Below, piece by piece: positions 13,210-24,802 of a stretch of DNA of 64,000 bases. This DNA is from Allacma fusca. Lineage: Eukaryota; Arthropoda; Collembola; Symphypleona; Sminthuridae. Numbering within the stretch: the stretch's first letter is position 1; the number at the start of each line of letters is the position of its first letter. The notes below the pieces were generated by a model. It was not told the DNA's origin and ran no database searches. It saw only the letters and a program-made list of their open reading frames with translations. Made by a program: the position numbers and the translations under genes. The stretch is from positions 32,960,801 to 33,024,800 of the forward strand of contig OX359247.1 in the NCBI GenBank assembly GCA_947179485.1. Reading direction: 5' to 3'.

Positions 13210-15856
13210 ATGCGAAACTTCCGAGGCCCAATCCAGCGGTACCCTGGTATGCCCCAAGATTCATCGGATGAGGAGGACGAAGACGACGACGTGTTCTACG
13301 TTCAACCGGTTTATCTTCCGGACGACTTCTCTGAGGACTCGGATGAATTGATGGATGACGATGACAGAGTTCACTTCAACTTGGTCTTCAACGGACAAGG
13401 AGAGTTACTTGACTCGGATGGACCTCATCCGGAAGAAGCGGACGACTCGAGTGAAAATTCGGAGGAAGATCAGTTCGTATTTGACGATGAAGGAAGCGAA
13501 GGTGATAATGATACTGTTTCCCTGTCGCCGCACAACGATGATGGAGCCCACTTTGAAGGTACCACGGATGATGAGTGTAATGTGGAAGAAAGCATTGTGA
13601 CCTTTGAGGTGAGTGAAGCAGTGTACCTAACGGAGGGAGGAGCTGGAACCCCAGAGATTAAATCTGCAAGTCTTCCGAATGGTGACAGAAGCGAAAGCAC
13701 TGTTGATTCTGCAGTTCCGGATATAGTTTCAGATGCCCGGATGATTTACAAGGAAGTAAATGGTGGTTCAGGGGAGGAAAACTTTGACCAAAATATTTCC
13801 ATCATTGAGATTGTTGAGAACGTGGCGGAAAATGAATCCCTCTCGAGCATTGAACATTGGAGGAATGGATCGCCATCACATATTCAAGAGGAATCTCCGA
13901 TTGACACGACTGCTGAAGCTGCGCCGGAGGAAGATCCCAACTCGGACGATTCTTTCGAAAAAGTTCCATCAGTGATACGGGAATCTGTGAGATCTGGACA
14001 GCACTCAGAAGCTGAAGAGATTGATGAGGAAGAGCAGTTCTGTAATCCGATGGCGTCTTTTGATGATGAACACAACGAGGATATTCTGAGGGGTGATCGC
14101 ATAGGCTCAACTACTTATTCAGAAAGACATGTGCTAAAATTATTAATTCATTGGATCAAGGTATATTGCACAAGACAAATAGTATTGTGCCAGAGATTTT
14201 CTGGTTAAATTTTTTTTCAAAAACCTACACATAATTATCTTCATACATGTAATTGGCTAAAGAATGAGTTGCAACAGTATTAACTATTTGATGTATTGTT
14301 CCAGAAACTGCAGGAATTTGGTTCTAGTAGATCAGACCCAATTGCCTCAGGGGAAGTTACTCAGGACGGCTCTTTAGACTCTGAAACGGAAGAGTCAATG
14401 TCGTTGTTGTGGGACATGAGTGCAGAGACGGATGTAATGCACTTCTTAATGAGTCATAACGTCCTTGCTTTGATTAGAGACAACTTAGACTCCCCCCACT
14501 GCCCTATCCGACTGAAGGAAATAGCATTGGGTATTCTAGCCAATCTCCTATCGTGTCCGAGTATTTTAGAAGACTTCCCGGAAAAAGATGAACATCTTCA
14601 TCTGGTAGAAAGAATAGTTGTTGACGGTGTTGCTTCTACTGAGGTTCCTCTGCTTACTCAAGTTTTTGCTGTTTTGAGAAGAGTAGTTTGTTACATACGG
14701 AACGCTAAGCCCTTGGACCGGTGGATGGCTTTATTCCTGCATCAGGATTTTATTACAGCTGCTAATTTTTTATTGGCTAGCTCTACCAATGGTACATTGC
14801 ATTTTGTTTGTAGTCAGCTATTCATGTCGGTATAAATACTGGGTGGATGTTCTAATGGTTACTATTTTTACAGTAATTCTTCTTGGAGATGTTATAGTAA
14901 CATTTTTCACCTTAATGGAAGTTCTCAGCCTTCCGCATGGATCTGAGGAACTGACTGACGAGGAAAGAATTAAGTCCGAGTCTTGCCTCAGTCACAGCTT
15001 TAAACCATTCTGCACTAGTGATTTTGTCCCGTCGCTATGTGAAGGACTAAATGAACTGCTCAAGGATACCCGTACATCTGATCCTAATAATTCTACTTTC
15101 CCCCGACAAAGGCCAACAGACTCGGCTCAGCAGGCCAGGAGCGCTGGTGGCACAGGAACCCGTCCAGATTTTAATGATGACATAGTTATTCCCTTGGGAC
15201 ACGTACAAAATGCTGTTTTGAATGGCATTGCTTCTTTAAGTTACTTGCAAAAGTTTGAATCTGGAAAAGACGTACTAAGTTAGTATTTTTACTTTATTTA
15301 TGCAGAATATAAACCTAAAGCTAGCGAATATTAGAAATGTAGTTGTTTTTGTTGTATTGACATGAACACTTTTGCAATTCTTCCAGAGCGCTACAGCACA
15401 CAAATACAGCAAGTTTTGGTAGCACTGTTCGGTAAATTCGAATTATACACAGAGCTGGTAAATGATCCTGAGGTCCTGGACTACTACGCAATCACCATTG
15501 AGTTACTCAGTTTGGTTCATACACAAAGTGACCAACTGGACTCCAGTGCACTTTTAATTCCTGCTTCTACAGCGATCTCCTTAATTGACCAGGAAAAGAA
15601 GAGAAAAAATGAAACTCATGTGGTAACCGTGGGGAAAGAGGATGGTTCTGTGGAAATTGAACTCCAGTCTTCGCAAGTATCTCCTTTTAGCCTTGTTTTC
15701 TATAATTATTTAATGGCTATGGAGGAGAAGTTTGGAAAGCAAGCAGTACAAGCTAGTATGTTTTCAAGCCGAAAACTGAAGTATAAAGAATTCTACGAAA
15801 CTATTCACTCAGTAGCGGATAAGGTTCACGAGAGAAAGCCTACTGGTGAAATGTAA
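13210..15856 (+). CDS. SAAL1: SAAL1-like armadillo-type protein
   Basis: SAAL1 (serum amyloid A-like 1) is a conserved helical-repeat protein linked in vertebrates to cell proliferation; its molecular role is poorly defined. Likely exons are 13210-14160, 14305-14791, 14874-15278 and 15387-15856, giving about 770 residues. Family landmarks are GDRIGSTTYSERH (compare the GDCIGSTVYSKHW box as I recall it from the human protein), LLWDMSAETDV, and RLKEIALGILANLLSCP. The first exon encodes an Asp/Glu-rich tract of about 290 residues, so the protein is longer than the human one (about 470). The second intron is uncertain. The site used here gives an 82-nt intron that keeps frame; a stronger-looking donor at 14830 would leave only 44 nt and run into a stop. 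The gene converges on COX17 about 0.7 kb downstream. Confidence 0.85.
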
Positions 15857-16583
15857 TAATGTTGTCTTCCCAGTCATCTCTAAAAGAAATATGAACATTG
15901 TTGCAAATGTTATATATCTACATGTATGACTTCATGTATTCATATTACCGGTATTTTCTTGTATAGTTATAATAATATTTCTATGCATTTTCTCTACATA
16001 ATTCTGTGTTTTATTTTTATACTGCTGGCGTCATACTATTTCTGAAGGTCCAGTTCACATCTAAAGGCAATTTAGTTATTTATTCATTTTTACGCAAGAG
16101 GATACAAGAAATAAAACACCCATGTCTTCAATAGAATTTCCAACTTCAGATATTCAATATAGAGTGAAGAAGAAACCACTTGCTAGTTATATGATTGGAC
16201 TAGTAAACTTCAATTTATTTTTAATACTTAAAGTTTGTCTTCCAGAGTTAAAACAATAAGGCAGAACTTATAGAAGGAATTGGTCGATACCATACAAGAT
16301 TAATTTTTCATCGGCAAATATCAAAAAGAACCACTTGCTCTCCACCCGTGCACTTTTTATTTAGCCGATGATGAATTCATGTAAGTACTGTATCAAACAT
16401 AGTGTTCAGGTGTCATACCACGAACGAGGTTCATATCATATATAGGTATAAATACCTTATACGAACGCCCGATACAATGTACTTGATCATGTACTTACTA
16501 ATGCAATAAAAGCAGTTCATTTTCATTTTTTAAAACTATAGAGACTAATTATTGCGGAACAATTTATAATTTCATTATTTCTA

Positions 16584-17034
16584 CTAAATATTAAACCCCA
16601 TGTCTCGCATGCATTTCCGATGGGCTTCTATCAAATCTTGACAATTTTCCTCCCCTTTCTCGACAATGCTAGAATTCAAAATAATCAAAATTACCAATGC
16701 ATAAATTTACTCAAAGATAAGGTCGTGGTTCTAAATTACATATATGACTCCCTAGCAATTCAATATCTAAAATTACCATTGGTCTCTGACTCGTTTGGTC
16801 TCAGGACAAGCACAGCAAGCTTTACATTTAGGTTTCTTCTCTCCGTCCCCAGTTGATTGGGTCGTTTCTGCAACCGCGGCTGGTTGTTCCGGCATCTTAG
16901 TAGCTTCTGTAAAAAATTAATATTAGCATTATTAATTTAATAATAATTACAAAATAATAAAAACGAAATCATGTCGCGACCGAGACTCCTCTGTAGCGAT
17001 TATGTTTCAAAAACTTCAACTTACGAGCACCCAT
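16584..17034 (-). CDS. COX17: cytochrome c oxidase copper chaperone COX17
   Basis: COX17 binds Cu(I) in the mitochondrial intermembrane space and passes it to SCO1 and COX11 for cytochrome oxidase assembly. Three exons on the minus strand (17034-17025, 16906-16777, 16668-16584) give 74 residues. The second exon alone begins with an in-frame ATG aligning with the start of other COX17 proteins (67 residues). The first coding exon is only 10 nt and adds seven residues by joining in phase 1. The copper-binding [10 protein letters not shown] is intact. The twin C-x9-C helices are present: [11 protein letters not shown] across the last intron, then [15 protein letters not shown]. All expected cysteines are in place. 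The gene is too short and too interrupted to show as one open frame. Confidence 0.93.
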
Positions 17035-17478
17035 GATGAACAATAGAGAACTGGAATACTTCCCAAAAAATTAATAGGAAGAAATTACACTGCACTGGTA
17101 CGTAATTAAAATGATTTTGTAGCAATTACTAATTTACTAGAACACCTTAAATTTTTTAAAATTAATAGTTCCGGAGTTAGCAATTGGTAACGACAACTGA
17201 ACACACAAATTAGACTTGGGACACTTCAGGTGAATATTGAATATGAAGACTCTTTTTAGTAGCTCCACTGAAAATATCTTACTTCATCTAAATATGAGAG
17301 TACCAGAAGAGAAGAGCTGTGATCGTGTGATGTGATCTGACTACATTAATACTTCGGTGTGTTGTGTTGTAAGTTGTAATGCTTATACACACGGTCTATA
17401 GAACAGCACATCTAAAACCTCAAAGTTGTAGCTGATTTCGTCAGAAGTTCAAACTTTACCTTTTACCGCTCGTTTGAG

Positions 17479-18803
17479 CATACGGCAAAGGTGCTAAACT
17501 GATTTTGCCTATCCTACATCCTACCTATACATTTAGTTTATGAGGGACCTTCCTTCTCTCCTATTTGTGCAATTGTAGGGCCTATAGCCTATATCCTTCC
17601 CTACAAGTTACAAGTAGGCATTTGCGGCTGCCTACATTTCTGCCTATATAGGGATACGGAAAATGTTATCCCCTTCCTACATGTGACCCTATACTGCAGA
17701 ATTAAATTATAGGTCATCCCTCATATGAAACAATTAATCAGCAAACACTCGCAATTGTTTGTTACAATGTATCATATATTTAAAGAAACTGATTTTGAGT
17801 ACTTCTTCAAAATTAATGTTACTCATGCATTATGTGAAACCTCGTATTGATCGGGCCTATTGCACGTTACTGTAAGCCATCGTGCAATCACATGTACGTT
17901 ATGTATGGATGTTATTTTAAATGGGAAATCTCACATGTACCTGCAGTAGCCTGATATTCCAACGTTTAAAAATCGTTATGGTTTGCATTGAGATAAGACT
18001 TCCATAATGTGACAACAGTTATGTACATATATACATCCTACATATTTGCCTTCATACAAGCGTGTTCTCGTGCTGCCTACCAGGATAGACCAGTCTTAGA
18101 CTGATGCTGAAGGACTGACTGCAACATTGAGTGACTGACTGATGACTGACTGAGACTGCGACTGATAAATCTAACTACAGCTTAAGACTTTGACTGACTT
18201 AGACTTATTTCTGGTTCAGCGGGACTGACTGAGACTGAGACGAACGCTTAAACCAATGTAGAAATCAAGAAAATCATAGAGCATACGTACTGTATCTAGC
18301 GGAGTATTGAAAATATTGGAGATTTTAGTAGTATTTTACAAAAGAAGATTCCAGGTCATCAATCGTATTAAAATGCAGCACACCAAAATTACAAAAAATA
18401 GGTATTTTTGAAACTTTCACGCTGCCCTCTGTGTCTTATTTCATTGGCTCTGATAATGACTGGGACTGACTGGGACTTATTTCATTGACTCTGATAATGA
18501 CTGGGACTGACTGGGACTCTTAGGAAACGGCAAACAGACTTATGGACTGACTGACTGATCAGAAACTTAAGACTGATTTAGACTTGGACTGAAAAAGGTA
18601 GAGACTGGTGGATCCTGCGTGCCTACATATTTGCCTATATGACCGCGTGTATGCAGGCGTGCATTTCCTATTTATAGGCATTTTTTCTGCAAAAACCAGT
18701 GCACCCTATTTTTCCTATAATTTTTTCTGAAAATAGCTCGCACCCTACAAATAGGCCTACAAGTAGGCCTACATGTAGGATAGGCTAGCATCTTTGGCAT
18801 ACG
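17479..18803. mobile_element. CCTACA-word inverted-repeat element (host of a nested insertion)
   Basis: Outer ends are imperfect inverted repeats: CATACGGCAAAGGTGCTA on the left, and the complement of the right end reads CGTATGCCAAAGATGCTA. Both are followed by GCCTATCCTACAT. Inside each end are many copies of CCTACA, CCTATA or TAGG-type words (17510-17700 and 18610-18785). No target duplication could be identified, so exact ends are approximate. The middle is split by the element at 18081-18617. No transposase is present. Confidence 0.6.
18081..18617. mobile_element. nested GACTGA-word element, hAT-like
   Basis: The left end reads CAGGATAGACCAGTCT and the complement of the right end reads CAGGATCCACCAGTCT, 14 of 16 matching. 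Flanking sequences CTGCCTAC and GTGCCTAC agree at 7 of 8 positions if one extra base is allowed at the right end, which suggests an 8-bp hAT-type duplication. Sub-terminal sequence is packed with GACTGA, ACTGACTG and their variants. A block of about 45 bases around 18430-18520 containing ATTTCATTG is tandemly duplicated. It lies inside the CCTACA-word element, so it is the younger of the two. Confidence 0.6.
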
Positions 18804-19834
18804 GGATATCCCCAAGACCCCAGCTCCAATGCAACTCGTCTTACAATTTCATTTCATGTAGAGTCATGGGGTAACGTGGTACATGTATGGACTAGTTGTA
18901 GGCTGGATGCAGTAATAAAGTTATCTAATACAAGGGAAGTAAAATATATTTCCGTTGACCTAATATATGATTTCTAATTAATTTCTGGAACTTTTTGTGT
19001 AATCGAATGAGATGGTACTTCTGAAACTAGTCTGTCACTATGACTGTCTGTATATATTTGGCTGTTTGTTTTAGACTATGTGATGGGATGATACCTGCAT
19101 ATTAGAGTACACGCCACACGGACATACTGTAGACTTGATTAAATTTTCGTCACTAAAATACTTGGGAATCTCTAAATTAAATTAGTGATAGGAATTAAAC
19201 ATTGGGAAAATAAATACATCCTAGCCCCAGCCTCAGGATATTTAATGTTTACGATCGGGACTGGAGAACGTGTTGAGAATCGGGGCTCGTGCATAAAAAC
19301 GGAATAAATTGTTTTGAGTGTTTAACATAAATATCAGCTAAATGTCATGCTACTCCAAGCCTCAAGCGCCAGCACAATACTTTGAAAACAGTTTTCAATT
19401 GAATAGTGGTATGGTATGTGTCTGTACAGAACAGACAATCATAACTTCTGACTCGTTAGTTTAGGAAATCTAGTGTTTCAGTGCTTAAGATAATTAGGGT
19501 GTGGCGATGGACAGCTGAAGACAAATATGAATAATTAAAATTTTTGTTGATTAATTGACAAAAAATTGAGTAACTTCAATGACAATATGGTACAATGGTA
19601 CTGAACATTTATTGAATCTTTAATTGATAATTATTAAAAAACATCAACTTTATAGAAGTAAATTCGGGTTTCAAATGATAAAAGAGCGCTGGAAATGAAA
19701 TAAAATCGGAAGTCAAAAAAATTACTTAAGTTGGTATCTAATAATCGTAAGTTACAAATATTTATATGGTTAAGTGTTAGCCTATGTTCCTAACAATGTT
19801 TAAAAAACTAAGGAATCCACGATCAAAATTGGGC
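18804..19834. other. no recognised gene; SSRP1 downstream region
   Basis: Spacer between the nested elements and the SSRP1 stop codon. An AATAAA on the minus strand near 19606-19612 could serve as the SSRP1 polyadenylation signal. Nothing else was identified. Confidence 0.4.
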
Positions 19835-22800
19835 TTAGTCACTATCAGAAGCTTTTTCAGAAGAACTCTCTTCATCTGAGATGAACTCCTTGCTTTTAAA
19901 ACTACCCCCTGCTCCTTGGGATTTGGTTGGTGTGGTGGCAGCTATTGCGACAGCAGATTTCTTGTCCTTTAAGGGCTTACCCTTCTTTCTGGGCTTGGAT
20001 TTTCCACCGCCGTCGGAGTCCGAACCGGCTGCCGGCGGAACGTAGTTCTTCATCGCTTTTTCATATTCTTCCTTGGACTTTTTGTACTTGTCTTCCCATT
20101 CCTAACAATGACAGATAAATGAGTTGACACTTTACATGTAGCAAGCCTAACTTAAAAAACTGGTATTATTTTTGTTCAAGGTTCTTACAGTTTTATCTTT
20201 CAAATCTCTCCACAATTCCCCAGCTTTTTTGCCAAACTCAGTGATAGAGATGTCGGGATATTTTTTCTTAAGAGATTCACGATTCTCGTTCATCCAAATG
20301 AAAAAAGCAGATTGGGGACGTTTGGGTGCATTTTTATCTTTTGGCTTCTTCGTCCTCTTCTTCTTACGGGTACCCGGTTCCCGCTGTGGAGACAAGTAAG
20401 AAATGCATTGCATGAAGTATGTTACATAGTAAACAGTTGACAGTAACTCAATAAAAATATTTCAGAGACTTACAACAGTCTTTGCCTTCTTTACTTTCTC
20501 CTTCTTCTTTTTTTTGCGACGCTCTGCTTCCGATCCACTTGCACCAGAGTCATCATCATCAGAACTTGAAGATGCATTACTGTCGAATCTGCATGACAAA
20601 TTACAATTTACAGGTGAAAAAAACATTCTGAATAGTAATGTTCACCAAAGAGAGATGCAATCATTTGGATGTAGAAATTCTTTAGTAGACTAAAATTAAG
20701 ATTTCGTACTCTTCAGCGACGTCGCTCTTTTCTCCAGCAGCATCAGGATTGAAGTCTTCATCTTCCTCGGACCCTTCATCACTCAAATCATCACTCATCC
20801 TTTCCTGAGCTTCAGCTTTGACTCTCGCCAAGTAAGCATCTGGCTCATCCTCGGCGTCACTGTTTCCAAAATCTTGGTCGTACGAGGGTTTGTCCTAGAA
20901 TTTACAGTAAAACAGTATTTGAATAATTAAAAGCCTGCAACACGTTTCTTAACTTAATTACTGTTAAAAATTAAATATTCTAATACCATTTTGCCACGGT
21001 TCTTAACCCGAAGACTTTTGGAGGTGATGAAATCAAAAAGTTTTGGATACTCTTCCTTTTCAATGCTACTAAATGTATGAACTACGCCGGATTTCGTTTC
21101 AATTTCAAAGTCAAAGGATCTGATAGTAATACAACAAATGTACAAGTGTTAATATATCTGATTTTTGTACCTCAATTTAACGAATTTAATATTTCATTAA
21201 CCACAAGACTAATTTACTAACCTTGTGCTTCCGCCGCTTCTGGCAAAATTGACACTACTGATTTCTTCAAATCGAATATGAAGTGGTGGTTTGTGAACGA
21301 AAATGAAACCCCGCTCCAGTGGGTACATGTATCCTGCTGCTGCCTTGTAAGAACAACTCACTGCTGGTGTACCCGAGACCCTGTAATGAATTACACATAG
21401 AAGTTAAAAATTTACAAAATCAACAACTGAATGTACGTATTATACATGTATTATATAAAAACGAATTTAAATTTAAAAGAATGAGATACCATACCCTAAA
21501 AAATTCCCCGGCTGTGTTAATTTACGGTTAACCATGACCTTCATAATTTTACTTATGACTTCAAACATAGGACCATTTAGTTCTCTGGATAATTTGCCAT
21601 CATATCTTTGCTTTATTTCTTCACTGCAAGAGGTTAAAACAAACAATTCCGGAATTTCAAATCCGTTGATTAAGTATAGAGTTGATTATAAGAAGTAAAG
21701 CTTTTTCACTTACTCAGTTAACGGCAATTCAATAGAAACATCTTCGTCATCTTGGCTGAACAGAAACGTCAAATAGTGATACCGAGTCTGACCCTGTTTG
21801 ATAGGTGGATCGAGACTAACGACATAATATGTTTGTCTCCCATCCTTGTGTGGAAGCAAGAACAACCGAAGTACTGTTGACATCGGAATTTTGTAATCGA
21901 AAGTTTTTCCGTGAAGTTGGAAGAAAGTCTGGAACATTTTTATGTCGTAACGACCTCTGCAAAGCGCAAAAACAATTATTGATTAAATGAATGCCTTACA
22001 CATTCATACAATTTACCCTGTAACTTTTTCTCCTGCAGTTAAATAAGCAATCTCACCTCGGAGTCAAACACTGAACTTCCCGGAAGATAGCAATAGCATC
22101 TCCAGTAGCGCTGATGATACTAGCCTTGCCCATAACTTGGCTCTTAAACGCATCCACAGGATCATCACCAGCCAGTTCACTGGAGGGGATGTGGAACCGT
22201 AACTCCATCAAAGAAACTGGAGCGTCATCATTCTATGGAGTCATCAAAAATTAGTTATTCAAGTTCAACATTTCATTGATCCGAAGCAACTCGACACGTC
22301 CGGCGGCCACATCATATCAAAGCAGTAAGTACGTCCAGCTTATTTACCTGATGAAATTCCAAAGTAACTTCATTCTTCCCCGTGGTACACTGAGAAACAT
22401 AACTAAGAGGTACTTCAAAATCCATATTGTTAGAGACCTCAAAACTGAGGACATTCCCCGAAAATTTAGCCGTTCCCCAATTCCATCCCTTCAAACAAAG
22501 TTCCTTTTCAAGCATGGGGTTGTCATATCTAGACGTGAAGAACTTCGCCACTTTATCCTTATCACCTTCCTTGAACCCACTAAATCTATACAAATTGCCT
22601 CCCTTGGAGAATATCCGAATGCCCCATGACCCAGCGAATCTTTGCCAAGTCACAACGTCTATATCGGATGCCGAAACCTGTTCCACTTTCCCAGTCTTCG
22701 AATTTTTGAAGACAATGTGGGAGTCAGTGAATTTCAGCCGACCGGAAGCCTGCGTCAAAGTGAGTACCAAATCTTTCAGAATCATTACATTACACGAATT

Positions 22801-23099
22801 TAATTACCATCTATAAATAATAACAAATAATTCCCACATACTATCTTCCAAAGCATAAATAATCTCACTCCTACAAAGCTCCCTATCCCTTAATCATACA
22901 CATCCAATCCAACTATTGACGTTACTAACAACCACTTGCATTTACAATATAACTTTTTCCTCAAAACATCTCGAAATTATCCGTGTCAGCTTTCTCGTAT
23001 AAAGAGACAGCCCATGGTAATTATTATACTTTAAACAATTGAATTTACCATTGCTCCCCGCTGTTCCAGTCCCATGTCTGAAAATTCTAAAAAATCCAT
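19835..23099 (-). CDS. SSRP1: FACT complex subunit SSRP1
   Basis: SSRP1 pairs with SPT16 to form FACT, the histone chaperone that removes and restores H2A-H2B during transcription and replication. Eleven exons on the minus strand (23099-23049, 22749-22348, 22232-22057, 21956-21714, 21623-21495, 21380-21222, 21119-20987, 20894-20710, 20588-20474, 20383-20189, 20101-19835) join in frame to 684 residues. N-terminal PH-like domains contain VKNSKTGK-type and [16 protein letters not shown] motifs. The middle domain has [12 protein letters not shown] and [14 protein letters not shown]. Then come an acidic Asp/Glu/Ser tract, a Lys-rich stretch, and an HMG box at about 548-617 ([20 protein letters not shown]). 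The serine/acidic tail ends in [15 protein letters not shown], as in the family. The first exon is short (17 codons). The Met is chosen because it aligns with the family start. Confidence 0.95.
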
Positions 23100-24802
23100 C
23101 GCGTCTCCTCACACGCACGTCCCCGTAATCTGCAACGCATACAATTTTTGTCAATCTCACATTGTCGTATTACACACAATTTAAGCAACTTCTGATTCAA
23201 ACTTACATACACAAGTAAACATTTACATACAAAAACGTTTCGAACCAAGATGGAAAAATACAGTTCATAAAGTATGCACACAAGTAATTAAAATTCCCGA
23301 TTCCCAACCATATACGAAATTCATATACTACATACATATTACAATCACTTACCAATTTGTACTCCCAAGAAAGAGCTATTAATATTCCGAACTTCGAACA
23401 GCTATATACGTAAGACAGTTTTTGGCTAGTAATCATGAAATAATGCCGGGTGTACACTTCGGATGTGAACAAATACAAAAACAAATGTCACACTATCAGG
23501 ATCCGAATATCCGAAGCCCAAAAAATTGAATCGACAACGGAATAGACCGCCGCTACGTTCACTACGTTCCTCTCTAACTCCGGAATAATCCTCAAAAGTG
23601 AAATGTACCGCGGAAGCAACGTGCTGCTTCTGACAGTGGAATGACTGATCCCTTTATTCAGTCTCTGCTGCCAGTAATGCTCCATTACAGAGGCTGGCTT
23701 TTCCTCTACTTTGCCCGCCTAGAGCAACGAGGGGAATTCGAATGTGCTCTTCAGCGGTTTTTCGAAGTTTGTCCTGCATTTAAAAGTACAGCATGTACAT
23801 AAGAGGTTCAAGCAATGGTTGCCAGTTGGCCTCTCTCAACGGAACTGTATGTACCTCGCCTAGTACACTCACTCCTTGAAATTACTTGATTCGGCTAGAC
23901 TTTTGCAGATTTTGGGTTGAGCAATAACATTAGTCAGATTTGGTGGTTTAATGTTGTTAGCAATAATCATATTTATTGACGATTTCCCCTAATTTGCTTC
24001 TAGACCAGATCTAAGGAAAATAATTATTGCTGTAGATGCGATTGAAAATCAGAGGTAAAATACCGTCGTTGAAGAATACGAAGCTGATTTTATTCACGAC
24101 ATCTTTAGATTTTAGCATTGAGTTAACACGAACATTTTTGGTATTAACATTTGAGAAGCAAAATTTGCGCCTGTTTAGTTATGTCGGAATTTATTGGTTT
24201 TGAATACATGGTTACGGGACAGCGTAGTATTTTCCAGGGTTTCAGACTGTTTATTCAGGATAAAATTATGAAATGCGGGATTAAAATTTGTAAAAAGTAG
24301 TGACAGGATGACGTGTGTCAAGCTTGAAATTTTTCTATTGACTGGAGACAGCCTTAAAGCCTTAATGGCGACGCGTCACCACAAATAAAAGTCGGAATGA
24401 AGGATTGTTTATTGCAATAACAACTTATTTAAAACGAACCCGAGGCAGAATTAAATTCTTTTCAGTCGTATTATTTTAATAATATAGACTGGTATTTATA
24501 TTTTAAATAGTCAATTTGACTAAATCTGAGCGTGAGACAGATACATGTACATTTTAATGCAGCATGGAATTGATGGAATTAGACAGTTGTCAGTTGAAGC
24601 TTCCGTCCGTCGGGACACGGGGCGTAGGAAGCACCTCACATTTGCTCACATTTTCGGCGAAAACCCAGGATTATGAAACCAATAACACCGGTACATTACC
24701 TTTAAATTATTAAAAGGTCTGCTCCCAATGGCATCCTGAGGTTGTAGGACTGATCAGGAAAGAACTTTTTATTCGAACCTATACCTGAAAAATCGATAAA
24801 GG
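23100..24802. other. spacer between divergent genes
   Basis: Lies between the start codons of SSRP1 (minus) and the Cys-rich gene (plus), so it should hold both promoters. No TATA box or conserved exon could be supported. The open frames on the minus strand are AT-rich and match nothing I know. Confidence 0.4.

Noticed and set aside
13470-14110. Minus-strand open frames opposite SAAL1 exon 1
   Set aside because: Shadows of the acidic GAT/GAA-rich coding sequence of SAAL1.
14830-14873. A 44-nt second intron in SAAL1 with a better-looking donor
   Set aside because: It would be far shorter than any other intron here and leads to an immediate stop; the 82-nt alternative keeps the frame.
22276-22816. 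Plus-strand open frames of 117 and 129 codons
   Set aside because: They are antisense to SSRP1 exon 2, whose protein is unmistakable.
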